From: Stakelama flava
GTDB lineage: Bacteria; Pseudomonadota; Alphaproteobacteria; Sphingomonadales; Sphingomonadaceae
Direction of reading: 5' to 3'
DNA length: 64,000 bases
Assembly: GCF_019351405.1 (NCBI RefSeq)
Contig: NZ_JAHWZX010000006.1
Coordinates: 1 to 64,000 of the forward strand
Of the stretch, positions 35,923 to 45,182 are shown piece after piece. The translations under genes were made by a program, and so were the position numbers. A model generated the notes under the pieces. It was not told the origin of the DNA and did not search any database. It saw nothing but the letters and a program-made list of their open reading frames with translations. How positions within the stretch are numbered: the first letter of the stretch is position 1; each line of letters starts with the position of its first letter.

Positions 35923-36909
35923 ATGAGCCGATATCCCGCGCTTCGCATGCGCCGCACGCGCGCCGCCCCCTGGAGCCGTTCGCTCCATGCCGAAACCGTG
36001 CTGACCCCCGCCGACCTGATCTGGCCGATGTTCGTCACCGAGGGCGATGATGAAGAACCGATTGCGAGCCTGCCCGGTGTATCGCGCTGGCCGATTGCGG
36101 GGATCGTCGATCGGGCAAGGGAGGCGCGCAATCTTGGTATTCCGTGTATCGCGCTGTTTCCCAACACGCCGAATGCGTTGCGCAGCGCGGACGGGGCGGA
36201 AGCGGCTAACCCCGACAATCTGATGTGCCGCACGATCCGTGCACTGAAAGACGCGGTGCCCGAAGTCGGCGTGCTGACCGATGTGGCGCTCGATCCCTAT
36301 ACCAGTCACGGCCATGACGGGCTGATCGATGAAGCTGGCTATGTGTTGAACGACGCCACTAGCGAGATACTGGTACGCCAGGCCATGGTGCAGGCGAATG
36401 CGGGCGCCGACATCATCGCGCCAAGCGACATGATGGACGGGCGGGTCGGCGCGATCCGCGACGCGCTGGAGCAGGGCGGCCATGCCAATGTCCAGATCAT
36501 GGCCTATGCCGCCAAATATGCCAGCGCCTTTTACGGCCCGTTTCGCGACGCGGTGGGCAGCCGCGGGCTGCTGGCCGGCGACAAAAAGACCTATCAGATG
36601 GACCCGGCGAACCGGGAGGAAGCGCTGCGCGAGGTCGAACTCGATCTGGCCGAGGGCGCGGACAGCGTGATGGTGAAGCCGGGGCTGCCCTATCTTGATA
36701 TCATACGCAGTGTGAAAGACGCGTTCCAAGTGCCTGTATTTGCCTATCAGGTCTCGGGCGAATATGCGATGATCGAGGCGGCGGCAGCGGCGGGCGCGGG
36801 GGATCGCGACGCGCTTGTTCTGGAGACGCTGATGGCGTTCCGGCGCGCGGGATGTTCAGGCGTGCTGACCTATCACGCAGCGCATGCGGCAAGGCTGCTT
36901 TCCCGCTGA
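35923..36909 (+). CDS. hemB: delta-aminolevulinic acid dehydratase (porphobilinogen synthase)
   Basis: A 328-residue enzyme that condenses two 5-aminolevulinate molecules to porphobilinogen in tetrapyrrole biosynthesis. The Schiff-base lysines are visible in MAYAAKYASAFYGPFRDAVG and in VMVKPGLPYLDIIRSVKD, and DVALDPYTSHGHDG carries the family's metal/substrate region; the Asp-rich rather than Cys-rich metal site is typical of the Mg-dependent class. Full length. It ends five bases before the stop of the following lipoprotein gene on the other strand. Confidence 0.96.
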   Translation: MSRYPALRMRRTRAAPWSRSLHAETVLTPADLIWPMFVTEGDDEEPIASLPGVSRWPIAGIVDRAREARNLGIPCIALFPNTPNALRSADGAEAANPDNLMCRTIRALKDAVPEVGVLTDVALDPYTSHGHDGLIDEAGYVLNDATSEILVRQAMVQANAGADIIAPSDMMDGRVGAIRDALEQGGHANVQIMAYAAKYASAFYGPFRDAVGSRGLLAGDKKTYQMDPANREEALREVELDLAEGADSVMVKPGLPYLDIIRSVKDAFQVPVFAYQVSGEYAMIEAAAAAGAGDRDALVLETLMAFRRAGCSGVLTYHAAHAARLLSR

Positions 36910-36913
36910 TGGC

Positions 36914-37411
36914 TCAGGGGGCGGGCACCAACGCGTCAATATTATCGAGCGTATCGGCCCGGTTGGCATCGGCTGCTTCCGTCGTTTCGAGCGCTTCTTC
37001 CAGCGCGGGATAGGGTTGTTTTCCCGCCTGTGCGCGATCGATGGCGAGTCCTTCGAGGTCAGCTAGCGGGATGAGAAGCGCCGAGCGGGCGGTGTCGAGA
37101 TCGGCAAGCGCCGTCTGCGCCGCGATCCACGCATCGCTGCCGATGGCGGCATTGTGCGCTCGCGTGGCGAGCGGTCGCGCCCTTTTTGCCGCTGCGTCGA
37201 ACACCGCGACCGCTTGGTCGAATGCCTCCTGCTTCGCCGCGATCTGCGCATCGAGCGCCGCGTCGGGGGCGACGGGGGTTAGGCTGGGCGTCGGAACGGG
37301 CGTATCGGGCCGTTCGATATCGCGCGGCAATAGCGAGGGAAAATCGTCCTGACGGGTCGCGCAGGCGCTGGTGAGGGCAAGGGCGGCCAGCACGAGAAGG
37401 GGCTTTTTCAT
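36914..37411 (-). CDS. hypothetical lipoprotein
   Basis: A 165-residue predicted lipoprotein with lipobox LTSAC (Cys17) after a short signal, a Pro/Thr-rich linker (PDTPVPTPSLTPVAPD), and an Ala-rich helical remainder made of heptad-like repeats (IAAKQEAFDQAVAVFDAAAK). No conserved domain recognised. Probably anchored in the inner or outer membrane with a periplasmic coiled coil. It converges with hemB, and its start is 82 bases before tRNA-Arg. Confidence 0.75.
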   Translation of the reverse strand: MKKPLLVLAALALTSACATRQDDFPSLLPRDIERPDTPVPTPSLTPVAPDAALDAQIAAKQEAFDQAVAVFDAAAKRARPLATRAHNAAIGSDAWIAAQTALADLDTARSALLIPLADLEGLAIDRAQAGKQPYPALEEALETTEAADANRADTLDNIDALVPAP

Positions 37412-37493
37412 GTTTTTTCTCTATGCGGCGAAGAAAGGTGGCGCAACGGGGTTGCAAGGTGCCAAATCCCCTTCTATCAGGCCCCTCTCTTGA

Positions 37494-37570
37494 GCGCCCG
37501 TAGCTCAGCTGGATAGAGCACCAGACTACGAATCTGGGGGTCAGAGGTTCGAATCCTTTCGGGCGCGCCA
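37494..37570 (+). tRNA. tRNA-Arg (ACG)
   Basis: A 77-base cloverleaf with encoded CCA: acceptor GCGCCCG with CGGGCGC, D arm GCTCAGCTGGATAGAGC, anticodon loop CTACGAA giving ACG (wobble inosine by TadA expected), and T arm AGAGGTTCGAATCCTTT. A terminator follows 28 bases downstream. Confidence 0.96.
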
Positions 37571-37598
37571 TAGTTTAAGCGATTAGGTTCGCGGGATA

Positions 37599-37626
37599 CG
37601 CCGGGTCATAGCGACCCGGCGTTTTT
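37599..37626 (+). terminator. intrinsic terminator after tRNA-Arg
   Basis: CGCCGGGTC pairs with GACCCGGCG around ATAGC, followed by five T residues. It is ideally placed to end the tRNA-Arg transcript. Confidence 0.9.
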
Positions 37627-37703
37627 CATATGGGGCACTTGCTTGGGCGCTGTCCAAGACCGCACCAATGCCAATCGTGGTTGACCTCAACCCATGGCGA
37701 TAT

Positions 37704-37803
37704 CGTCCTTGCGAGCCCCGGGGGGGCGCGGCAATCCAGCTACGCACGCACAAAACCTATGGTTGCTGGATCGCCGCGTCGCTGCGCTCCTCGCGATGAC
37801 GAC
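37704..37803. repeat. REP-like palindromic dispersed element
   Basis: The block opens CGTCCTTGCGAG and closes CTCGCGATGACG, imperfect inverted arms, with inner arms GGCAATCCAGC and GCTGGATCGCC. This is the layout of the CGTCATTGCGAGCG...CAATGACG palindromic repeats found scattered in intergenic regions of many alphaproteobacteria. It sits in a gap between tRNA-Arg and a small membrane-protein gene. Copies elsewhere cannot be seen in this window, and the central part is degenerate. Confidence 0.75.
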
Positions 37804-37835
37804 GTGGTCAGGTGATTCACTGCATCTTGGTAAGC

Positions 37836-38051
37836 TCAGTCGATGCGATCGTTTACCGAATCGATCAGCCTGCCGCCCGCCATGAACACCGCGATCGGGC
37901 AAACGGCGAACATCATCCATCCCGGATAGCCCGGCATCTGCTGATGATAATGAAGCCCACGCTCAACCGCGCCGGTGGCGAGGCCGTAGATCACCAGGAA
38001 CGCTTCGAACTTGGTCTTTATGATGAACAGTCTTTTTACGCGATTCCACAT
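37836..38051 (-). CDS. small membrane protein
   Basis: A 71-residue protein with two hydrophobic segments (FEAFLVIYGLATGAVERGL and WMMFAVCPIAVFMAGGRLI) and a basic start MWNRVKRLFIIKTK. Proteins of this type are common in sphingomonads but uncharacterised. It lies just right of the palindromic repeat, and runs away from the ast operon end with about 65 bases between. Probably real. Confidence 0.65.
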   Translation of the reverse strand: MWNRVKRLFIIKTKFEAFLVIYGLATGAVERGLHYHQQMPGYPGWMMFAVCPIAVFMAGGRLIDSVNDRID

Positions 38052-38116
38052 GACCGGAGTGTAAGCAAATATCGGGCCAGGCGCGGAAATGCGTGCCTTT
38101 GGCTTAACGCAAATGG

Positions 38117-39382
38117 TTAGCTGTCAATTAACTCGACAAGGTCAAGCGCCTCGACCAGTGCGCGATGTGCTGTTTCTATACGCGCGATCAGTTCCGGATC
38201 GGCGATTGCATCATGCGCGATCGCTTCGGGCCAATGCGCCTCTACAACCTCGCCAATCCGGTCAAGCTTTGCCGCATCGACCAGAAAGCGAGGATCGATC
38301 GTGACCGGATCGGCGACGACGCGCAGGCGAAGACAGGCGGGGCCGCCGCCATTCGCCATTGACTGGCGGACATCCACCACTTCCAGCCTGCGGATCGGGC
38401 CGTTGCCCACGACCATTTCCTGAAGCCATTGCCAGACATCGGGTATCTCGCGCGCCTCCGCCGGTAGCACCAGCGCCATGCCGCCTTCGGGGAGCGTGAC
38501 GAGTTGCGCGTTGAAAAGGTAGGAGGCGACTGCCGCTTCGAGGCTGACCCGGCTTGCCGGCACTTCGACCACCTGAACATCGGGCATGATGACGCGAAGG
38601 TCGCGATAGAAGCGATCGCGATCCTCGAACGCATTTTCATGCGCGAACAGCACATTTTCGTTGGCGACCGCGACCACATCGTTGTGAAACGCACCGGCCG
38701 CGATCGCCGCTTCCGATTGCTGAACGAACAGCGTGTTTGCGGGGTCGAGCCGGTGCGCGCGCGCGATCGCTTCGCTCGCTTCGCGGTGCTGGCGCGCGGG
38801 GTAGGGGCCGCCCGAAATGCCGTAGACGAAAATCTCCAACCCCGGCCGACCGTGCTGTGGACAAAGCCGCAAGTGGTTAGCCGCGCCCTCGTCGCCGAAC
38901 GGGGCGGGGACTGGCTCATGCACTGAAAAGGCGGGGTTGGCGAATGCGAGGCGGAGTTGTGCCAGCGTGAAGGGCCATTCATGGCTGCGATGCGGCATGG
39001 TGACCAGATTGGCGGGGGTCAGATGGCAGCGCCCGTCGAACGTATCAGGTGCGGGCGACACGGTTGCAGCATTCGCCGCCCACATCGCGGAGGCCGAAAG
39101 CGACTGCGCCTGAAGATGCGCGGGTGCTTCGGCATAGCGGGTCGCGAGCGAGGCAAGCCAGCGATGATCGGGGCGCGGCTGCGGCAGGAAAATACCCTGG
39201 GTAAGGCCAAGCGCAAGGTTCGCGCGCATCTTATCCAGCCCTTCAAGCGCGGCAGCACGCGGCGATGAAGGATTGCCGCGATTGGTCGTCGCTGCGATAT
39301 TGCCCGGGCTAAGCCCCGCATAGTTATGGCTGGGGCCGATAATGCCGTCGAAATTGATTTCCATCAGCGCCATTGCGGTCAC
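38117..39382 (-). CDS. astB: N-succinylarginine dihydrolase
   Basis: A roughly 420-residue enzyme that converts N-succinylarginine to N-succinylornithine, CO2 and two ammonia in the arginine succinyltransferase pathway. It opens MEINFDGIIGPSHNYAGLSPGN, a family hallmark, and has the C-terminal NGGGPACLRLRV with the catalytic Cys. The first possible start is a GTG overlapping the astA stop; ATGs at 39373 and 39364 begin the more usual MEINFDG-type sequence, so the true start is one of these three. It is the last gene of a tightly packed three-gene operon. Confidence 0.93.
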   Translation of the reverse strand: MTAMALMEINFDGIIGPSHNYAGLSPGNIAATTNRGNPSSPRAAALEGLDKMRANLALGLTQGIFLPQPRPDHRWLASLATRYAEAPAHLQAQSLSASAMWAANAATVSPAPDTFDGRCHLTPANLVTMPHRSHEWPFTLAQLRLAFANPAFSVHEPVPAPFGDEGAANHLRLCPQHGRPGLEIFVYGISGGPYPARQHREASEAIARAHRLDPANTLFVQQSEAAIAAGAFHNDVVAVANENVLFAHENAFEDRDRFYRDLRVIMPDVQVVEVPASRVSLEAAVASYLFNAQLVTLPEGGMALVLPAEAREIPDVWQWLQEMVVGNGPIRRLEVVDVRQSMANGGGPACLRLRVVADPVTIDPRFLVDAAKLDRIGEVVEAHWPEAIAHDAIADPELIARIETAHRALVEALDLVELIDS

Positions 39383-40392
39383 CGCGCGACGTAGGAAAGC
39401 GTGTCGCCGACCGTCACGCCCAGCGACTCGGCCCCTGCCGCATCAAGGCTGATCCCGCCGTCATCGTTGCGGGTGACCTTGCCATAGGCGGCGCGAAAAT
39501 TCTTTAGCTGGCCGGTGGCGATCAACATATCCTCACCGCCTTCGCCACGCCGCGTAAATTCGGCATCGGCGGCGGATTCGATGGTGCGCACGCGGTCGGT
39601 CGGGGCGATCATCGTCGGACCTCCGTCGAAAATATCGACATATTTTTCATATTGAAAACCTTCGCGTTCCAACATGCGCATCGCGGCACGGCCCGAAGGG
39701 TGGGGCAGGCCGATCACCTGACGCGCGGTATCGGGCAGCATCGCTATATATACCGGGTGTTTGGGCATCAGGTCAGCGATGAACTGGTTGCCGTGGATGG
39801 CATTGAACTGATCCGCCTCCTGAAAACTCATGCCGAAGAAGCGACCCGCCACACCGTCCCAGAAAGGGGATCCGCCGCCTTCGTCGATAATCCCGCGAAG
39901 TTCGGCGAGCACACGCTCGGCAAAGCGGGCGCGATGCGCACGGATGAACAGATAGCGGCTTCGCGCCAGCAACAGGCCAAGCCCGCCTGCGCGTTCGTTG
40001 GGATGGAGAAACAGCCCGCCGACCTCGGAACACCCTTCCAGATCGTTGGTGAGATTGAGCAATTCGGCGCGGAAGGTGCGGCCAAGCTCTTCGCTATGTT
40101 TGGTCAGCGTGCCGATGCGATAGCTGTAAAAGGGCCAGCGCTGGCCGACCTGGGTGAAAATCTGGCAGGTGCCGCGCACTTCCCCGGTACGGATATTTTC
40201 AAGGACGAGCACGAACAGGTCATCCTCCACCCCTTGCGTGGTCCGCGAGAACGCTTCCTCGCTGCGCGCGAGCTTTACGCGCAGCGCATCGCGATCGGGC
40301 GGAAGGTTGGTGAACCCGCCGCCGGTGAGTTTCGCCATTTCATAAAGATGCTGAAGATCGTCCGCCCTTGCGGCGCGAATACGGAAACTCAT
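39379..40392 (-). CDS. astA: arginine N-succinyltransferase
   Basis: A 337-residue enzyme that succinylates arginine with succinyl-CoA to begin arginine catabolism. Signature region LFLHPNERAGGLGLLLARSRY and FFGMSFQEADQFNAIHGNQF with conserved GNAT-like acetyl-group loop are visible, plus MLERE and IFDGGPTM. Start MSFRIRAARADDLQHLYEM is typical. It overlaps both neighbours by four bases, so M20 hydrolase, astA and astB are one operon. Confidence 0.93.
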   Translation of the reverse strand: MSFRIRAARADDLQHLYEMAKLTGGGFTNLPPDRDALRVKLARSEEAFSRTTQGVEDDLFVLVLENIRTGEVRGTCQIFTQVGQRWPFYSYRIGTLTKHSEELGRTFRAELLNLTNDLEGCSEVGGLFLHPNERAGGLGLLLARSRYLFIRAHRARFAERVLAELRGIIDEGGGSPFWDGVAGRFFGMSFQEADQFNAIHGNQFIADLMPKHPVYIAMLPDTARQVIGLPHPSGRAAMRMLEREGFQYEKYVDIFDGGPTMIAPTDRVRTIESAADAEFTRRGEGGEDMLIATGQLKNFRAAYGKVTRNDDGGISLDAAGAESLGVTVGDTLSYVAR

Positions 40393-41594
40393 ACCCGCCC
40401 CCGTTCCGCGATGCGTAGCACGGTGATGGCAGAAAGCGCCGCGCGCTCCGGCAAGGCTTCAGGGATCATGAATTCCTCGTCAGAATGAATCGCGCCGCCG
40501 CGCACCCCCATGGTATCGACCACCGGCACGCCGCACGCCGCGATATTGTTGCCGTCGCACACTCCGCCCGTCGCCTTCCACGCGACGGGGATCGAGAGAT
40601 CGGCGCCGACTTCTTTCACCAGCGCGAACAGGCGTTCGGCACCCGGATCGAGCGGTTTTGGCGGTCGGTTGAAGCCGCCATGGATGTGGATGCGCACATC
40701 GTGACGTTCCTCCGCCTCTGCAACGATGCGGTCCATCACGCTTTTGGCGCGCTCAATCTCTTCCTGCGCGCGCGGACGGAAATTGACGCGCAGCACGGCG
40801 AGATCGGGAACAACGTTGTTCGGCCCGCCACCGTCGATCCGCGCGGGGTTCACGGAGAGTTGCGGCCCCTTCGCCTGCATCAGGCGAACCGCGATATCGG
40901 CCGCCGCGACGATGGCGTTGCGACCGTCATCGGGATTGCGCCCGGCATGCGCGCTTTTGCCGTGAACCACGATCGAGAAATTTCCGGTGCCGCTGCGCGC
41001 ACCGGCAAGCGTGCCGTCGGGCAGCGCGGGTTCATAGGTAAGCGCCGCGACCTTTCCCTTCGCCGCCCGCGCCAGCAGGCCGGCCGAGGAGAAAGAGCCG
41101 GTTTCCTCATCCGAATTGATCACCACTTCATAGCCGATACGATCTGCAAGCGAGGTTGCTTCCACGGATTTCAGCGCGGCGAGCAGCAGCGCAAGCCCGC
41201 CCTTCATATCGGCCGCGCCGGGGGCGTTCAGACTGCCGTCGTCAAGCCAGCGGCTTTGCTGAAACGGATGATCGACCTGAAACACCGTGTCCATATGGCC
41301 GGTAAACAGCATCTGAACCGGCCCGTCGGGGCGAACGGTCAGGTGGAAATGGCGGCCATGGTCGAGGGGAACCGTTTCGCCTGCCTTGTCCACCTGCTCA
41401 TGCGGGTCGGGGTCGACGAGCTCTATCCGGCCCGGCAGCGCGGAAAAGGCGTCGCACAGCAGATCGGCCATGGTCGTCAGCCCGTCGAGATTGCGGGTGC
41501 CGCTGTTCACCGCGACCCATTTTTCGACATTCGCCAGCATGGGCTCGTCCGCGATTTCACCGATCGCGATATTTTCATCCTTCGATAGCGTCAT
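40389..41594 (-). CDS. M20-family hydrolase in the ast operon
   Basis: A 401-residue zinc hydrolase of the carboxypeptidase G2/ArgE/DapE type. Metal and catalytic residues are visible in FTGHMDTVF, GAADMKGGLALL, NSDEETGSFSS, and the late GVCDGNNIAACG, with a dimerisation domain between. It is the first gene of the ast operon and overlaps astA by four bases. The canonical last enzyme of this pathway, AstE (succinylglutamate desuccinylase, M14-type), is not in the window, so this enzyme may replace it and release glutamate from succinylglutamate. That substitution is inference; it could act on other N-acyl amino acids. Confidence 0.85.
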   Translation of the reverse strand: MTLSKDENIAIGEIADEPMLANVEKWVAVNSGTRNLDGLTTMADLLCDAFSALPGRIELVDPDPHEQVDKAGETVPLDHGRHFHLTVRPDGPVQMLFTGHMDTVFQVDHPFQQSRWLDDGSLNAPGAADMKGGLALLLAALKSVEATSLADRIGYEVVINSDEETGSFSSAGLLARAAKGKVAALTYEPALPDGTLAGARSGTGNFSIVVHGKSAHAGRNPDDGRNAIVAAADIAVRLMQAKGPQLSVNPARIDGGGPNNVVPDLAVLRVNFRPRAQEEIERAKSVMDRIVAEAEERHDVRIHIHGGFNRPPKPLDPGAERLFALVKEVGADLSIPVAWKATGGVCDGNNIAACGVPVVDTMGVRGGAIHSDEEFMIPEALPERAALSAITVLRIAERGRV

Positions 41595-41642
41595 GCCAGC
41601 GGTGTAGACGCAAGCCGGTGCGGGGTGAAGGGGCGCGGCGGT

Positions 41643-42602
41643 TCAGAATTCGTAGACGAGCGAGGCGCGGCTGATCGTGTCCATCGATTCGACCTTGTCG
41701 CGCGGCTGGCTTTCATACTGGATCTGATAGGAAAGCTGACCCGACACCGGCCCGAACAGCTTTGCGTTGAAGCCGGTATTGGTCGCAACCGTGCTGTTGC
41801 CGTGCTGAAGATAGCCCGACGCGTCCTGGGAGAAGGAGACCGCGGGCGACAGCTTCCATTTGAAGCTGGCCGAACCGCGAATGGCGGCGCTGGCGTCGGT
41901 GCCGTCATCGACATAATCGGTGCTGCGATAGGCGGGGCCGAGTTCGAGGTCCAGGCTCATCCCCGGTCGCTTGATCGCCGAATAGCCGGCCCCGGTTGAG
42001 GCCGAATAGCGATTGTCATAGCCGAGGAAATGGTCGCTTTCATATTGAAATGCACCATAGACATACAGATCGTCGTGCAGCTTGTAGTTCGGTTCATACG
42101 CGGCGAGATAGTGGCGGCGCGTGGTTACACCCGCACTGCGCTGATAATCGGCGACAAGTTTCAGTTTGTGCCGCCAGTCCAGCCCTTCGCGGGTCAGGTT
42201 GGCCTGTCCGCTCAGCCCGGTATTGTTGGTGTTGCCGGTGGTGTAATATCCGCCGATCTGGACTGATCCTTTAACAAGCTCCATGAAGTCGGCTTCGCGC
42301 AAATGCCGTTGTTGCTGCTTTGTGCGCGCGCTTTTCCAGTCGGCCACCTGTTTCGCGATCGCATCGGCGCCGTCGGGATCGGCCGATCGCGCATATTTGG
42401 CGATCGTATCGACCTCCTTGTCATTGCCCGACTTCATCGCTGCGTCGAGCATCGCCTGCACCGCAGGTTGAATCGCCGGGTCTTGGGCGGGCGCTTCCCC
42501 GCTATTGTCCGTATCCGGCGGAGCGGGGGGAAGCGCCGACTGGGCGTTGGCGATTGAAGGCAGCCACAAAAGGGCTGAGCAACAGGCAAGAAGGCTACGC
42601 AC
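41643..42602 (-). CDS. DUF481-family (YdiY-like) outer-membrane protein
   Basis: A 319-residue protein with a signal peptide (VRSLLACCSALLWLPSIANAQ), a linker with Pro/Asp, a helical segment, and a C-terminal DUF481 beta-barrel (SVQIGGYYTTGNTNNTGLSG, ending RASLVYEF with the terminal Phe). DUF481 proteins are salt- or acid-induced outer-membrane proteins of unknown substrate. I chose the GTG at 42602 because AGGAT lies six bases before it and the signal then starts properly; a TTG at 42632 lacks a binding site. It lies 48 bases from the ast operon. Confidence 0.85.
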   Translation of the reverse strand: MRSLLACCSALLWLPSIANAQSALPPAPPDTDNSGEAPAQDPAIQPAVQAMLDAAMKSGNDKEVDTIAKYARSADPDGADAIAKQVADWKSARTKQQQRHLREADFMELVKGSVQIGGYYTTGNTNNTGLSGQANLTREGLDWRHKLKLVADYQRSAGVTTRRHYLAAYEPNYKLHDDLYVYGAFQYESDHFLGYDNRYSASTGAGYSAIKRPGMSLDLELGPAYRSTDYVDDGTDASAAIRGSASFKWKLSPAVSFSQDASGYLQHGNSTVATNTGFNAKLFGPVSGQLSYQIQYESQPRDKVESMDTISRASLVYEF

Positions 42603-42663
42603 GGAAATCCTGTTAAAAGCCGATTTGGGCAATTTGAAGGTAATTTGGCTTATTTGGAAAGCG

Positions 42664-43155
42664 TCAGCGGTCGCCCGCGCGGAGCGGTTCGTCGAATATT
42701 TCGAACAGGCGGCGGTACAGGTCGCGCTTGAACGTCACGATCGCTTCGGGAACCTCTTGCGGTGGGGCCCAGCGCCATGCGCGAAATTCCGGGTGGGCGG
42801 TGCGGATATTGACGTCGTCGTCCGTCCCCGTGAAGCGGAACAGGAACCAGCGCTGGCGCTGACCGCGATATTTACCGCCCCAGATTTTGCCGACCAGATC
42901 GTCGGGCAGGTCGTAATAAAGCTCCTCGTCCGCCTCGGCGAGAAATTCGACCTTATCTGGCGCGATCCCGGTCTCCTCCTGAAGTTCGCGAAGGGCGGTG
43001 GCGCGCGGTTCTTCGCCCGAATCGATTCCGCCCTGCGGCATCTGCCACGCTTCAAGAGTCGAATCGAGCCGCTGGCCGACAAAGATATTGCCCTCGGCAT
43101 TGACGAGCATGACGCCCGCACAGGGGCGATAGGGCAGATTTTCGCGATCGGTCAT
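42664..43155 (-). CDS. rppH: RNA pyrophosphohydrolase
   Basis: A 163-residue Nudix hydrolase that removes pyrophosphate from 5'-triphosphate RNA ends and so triggers decay. The Nudix box starts at [16 protein letters not shown] and continues LQEETGI (residues about 42-64). The start [17 protein letters not shown] is the RppH type. Overlaps the upstream esterase by four bases (43152-43155). Confidence 0.94.
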   Translation of the reverse strand: MTDRENLPYRPCAGVMLVNAEGNIFVGQRLDSTLEAWQMPQGGIDSGEEPRATALRELQEETGIAPDKVEFLAEADEELYYDLPDDLVGKIWGGKYRGQRQRWFLFRFTGTDDDVNIRTAHPEFRAWRWAPPQEVPEAIVTFKRDLYRRLFEIFDEPLRAGDR

Positions 43156-44126
43156 GATGCTGCTTGTGCCATTACGCGTTCCGCCTCCGCTTCGGCCACG
43201 ATATCCTTCAACACGGCAAGCGCGCTATTATAGTCGCCCTGGCTTGATGGAATGGCTTTTCGAATGGTGATGAAGCCGTGGATGTTACCCTTTGCTTCGC
43301 GATAGGATACGGCAATGCCTGCCTGTATCAACGCGGCGGCATAGGCGCGTCCCTGATCGCGAAGCGGATCAAGCCCGGCGGTCAGCACCAGCGCGGGGGG
43401 CAGGCCGGCAACGTTGCCCTGCATCGGTGAGGCACGCCAGTTGGAGGAATCCGCGCGATAGGCGGCGTCGAACCATTTCATCGCCGCACGGTCGAGCAGA
43501 TAGCCCTCTGCGAACTGCTTGAACGAAGGATATTCGTTTTTGGTATCGGCTGCGGGATAGATCGGGAATTGCGCGATCACCGGGACGTTGGCAGGCGTGT
43601 CACGCAGCGCCATCGCGGTAACAATGGTGAGCGCGCCGCCGGCGCTGTCGCCGCTAAGCACCAGCGAGGTTACCGCGCGACCCAGTTCCGCCGGACTGCC
43701 CGCGACCCAGCGCGCTGCCGCTTCGCAATCGTCGGGCGCGGCAGGCCAGGGATGTTCGGGGGCGAGCCGGTAATCGACCGCGATCACCGGAAAGTCGAGT
43801 ATCCGAGCCATCTCGGCGCAGGCTGGCGCATGCGTATCGAGATCGCCGATCACGAACCCGCCGCCATGGAAGAATACGACCGCAGGGCCGGGCAGACGGT
43901 CGGCGCGCGCATCGAACAACCGCGCGGCGATATTTCCGGCCGGACCTGAAATGGAGAGGTCTTTGATCACCGCCAGGTCGCCGACGGGAAGATCGGCAAT
44001 ATCGCGCATCGCGCGATATTGTTCGCGTGCAGCAGGCGGTTCCAGTTCGTGCATCCTTGGCGCGGGTACGTTCGCGACGAAACCCAGAAAAGAACGCACA
44101 TCGGGGCGGACGAACGGTTCGTTCAT
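43152..44126 (-). CDS. alpha/beta hydrolase of the hormone-sensitive lipase family
   Basis: A 324-residue esterase/lipase. The oxyanion-hole motif [17 protein letters not shown] and the nucleophile elbow GDSAGGAL are intact, and Asp and His complete the triad near the C-terminus ([18 protein letters not shown]). Start at 44126 follows AAGGAGA. No signal peptide, so cytosolic. Substrate unknown. It overlaps rppH and is divergent from the HDAC-like gene across about 60 bases. Confidence 0.88.
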   Translation of the reverse strand: MNEPFVRPDVRSFLGFVANVPAPRMHELEPPAAREQYRAMRDIADLPVGDLAVIKDLSISGPAGNIAARLFDARADRLPGPAVVFFHGGGFVIGDLDTHAPACAEMARILDFPVIAVDYRLAPEHPWPAAPDDCEAAARWVAGSPAELGRAVTSLVLSGDSAGGALTIVTAMALRDTPANVPVIAQFPIYPAADTKNEYPSFKQFAEGYLLDRAAMKWFDAAYRADSSNWRASPMQGNVAGLPPALVLTAGLDPLRDQGRAYAAALIQAGIAVSYREAKGNIHGFITIRKAIPSSQGDYNSALAVLKDIVAEAEAERVMAQAAS

Positions 44127-44184
44127 GGCATCTCCTTGTGACCGCGGCATGGCGAAGCGCCGGGCAGGTCCCTAGGTAGGGGGC

Positions 44185-45165
44185 GTGATCGCCGTCGTCC
44201 ATCACCCTGATTACGTCGCGCCCGCGCCGGCGCGCAGCACCTATCAATGGAACAAGAACGGGTTGATCCGTGATCTGCTGCGCGATGGCGGGGACGATAT
44301 CGACTGGGTCGAGCCTGCGCCGTGTCCGACGCGATGGATCGAGGCGGTGCACGATCCCGACTATGTCGCCGAGGTACTTGAATGCCGGTTGCCACCGGAA
44401 AAGACGCGGCGCATCGGCTTTCCAGTGACGGCGGCGGTTGCGAAGCGTTCGCAAGCCGTGGCGGGCGGCACGCATCGCGCGGCGCTGATCGCACTGAAGC
44501 AAGGCTTTGCTGCGAACAGCGCCGGGGGCAGCCATCATGCGCTGCATGCGACCGGGGCGGGCTATTGTATTTTCAACGACCTCGCCATCGCGGCGGACCG
44601 CCTGATCGAAGAGAGTGCGGCGAAACGCATACTGATCGTGGACTGCGACGTGCATCAGGGGGACGGGACTGCATCGCTGCTCGCCGGACGGACGGAAATC
44701 GCCACCTATTCGATCCATGCCGAAAAGAATTTTCCCGCGCGAAAGGCGCGATCGACGCTGGACGTGGCGTTGCCAGACGCGACAGGGAATGATGCGTATC
44801 TGGCCGCGCTGAAGGCGAGCCTGCCGCCGCTGATCGACGGGTTCGGCCCAGAGTTAATCCTGTATCAGGCGGGTGTCGATCCGTTTGGGGGCGACCGGCT
44901 GGGGCGATTGAACCTGACCCTCGACGGGTTGATCCGGCGTGATCGCTGGATCGCCCGGACGGCGATTTCGCGCCGCATACCGCTGGCAAGCGTTGTCGGC
45001 GGCGGCTATGGTGTCGATGCGCTGGAGGTGGCAAGACGCCATGTCGCCGCGATCCGTACCCTTGGCCGTGCGTTCGAAAAGCATTGGTTGCAGGGGGAAG
45101 AGGCTTTTCTACCTTTAGGTCGCGGCGCGACGGGCGTAGACGGGCCGACAATTACACAATCGTGA
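44185..45165 (+). CDS. histone-deacetylase-family amidohydrolase
   Basis: A 326-residue zinc-dependent deacetylase-like enzyme. GGSHHALHATGAGYCIFND and DCDVHQGDGT, with later QAGVDPFGGDRLGRLNL, contain the conserved His pair and the Asp/His zinc site. Bacterial members act on polyamines, acetoin-related or other acetylated small substrates. Start is the GTG at 44185 preceded by AGGTAGGGGG. It lies 17 bases before korA in the same direction, but a functional link to the oxidoreductase is not obvious. Confidence 0.88.
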   Translation: MIAVVHHPDYVAPAPARSTYQWNKNGLIRDLLRDGGDDIDWVEPAPCPTRWIEAVHDPDYVAEVLECRLPPEKTRRIGFPVTAAVAKRSQAVAGGTHRAALIALKQGFAANSAGGSHHALHATGAGYCIFNDLAIAADRLIEESAAKRILIVDCDVHQGDGTASLLAGRTEIATYSIHAEKNFPARKARSTLDVALPDATGNDAYLAALKASLPPLIDGFGPELILYQAGVDPFGGDRLGRLNLTLDGLIRRDRWIARTAISRRIPLASVVGGGYGVDALEVARRHVAAIRTLGRAFEKHWLQGEEAFLPLGRGATGVDGPTITQS

Positions 45166-45182
45166 CTACAGGAAGATCCGCA

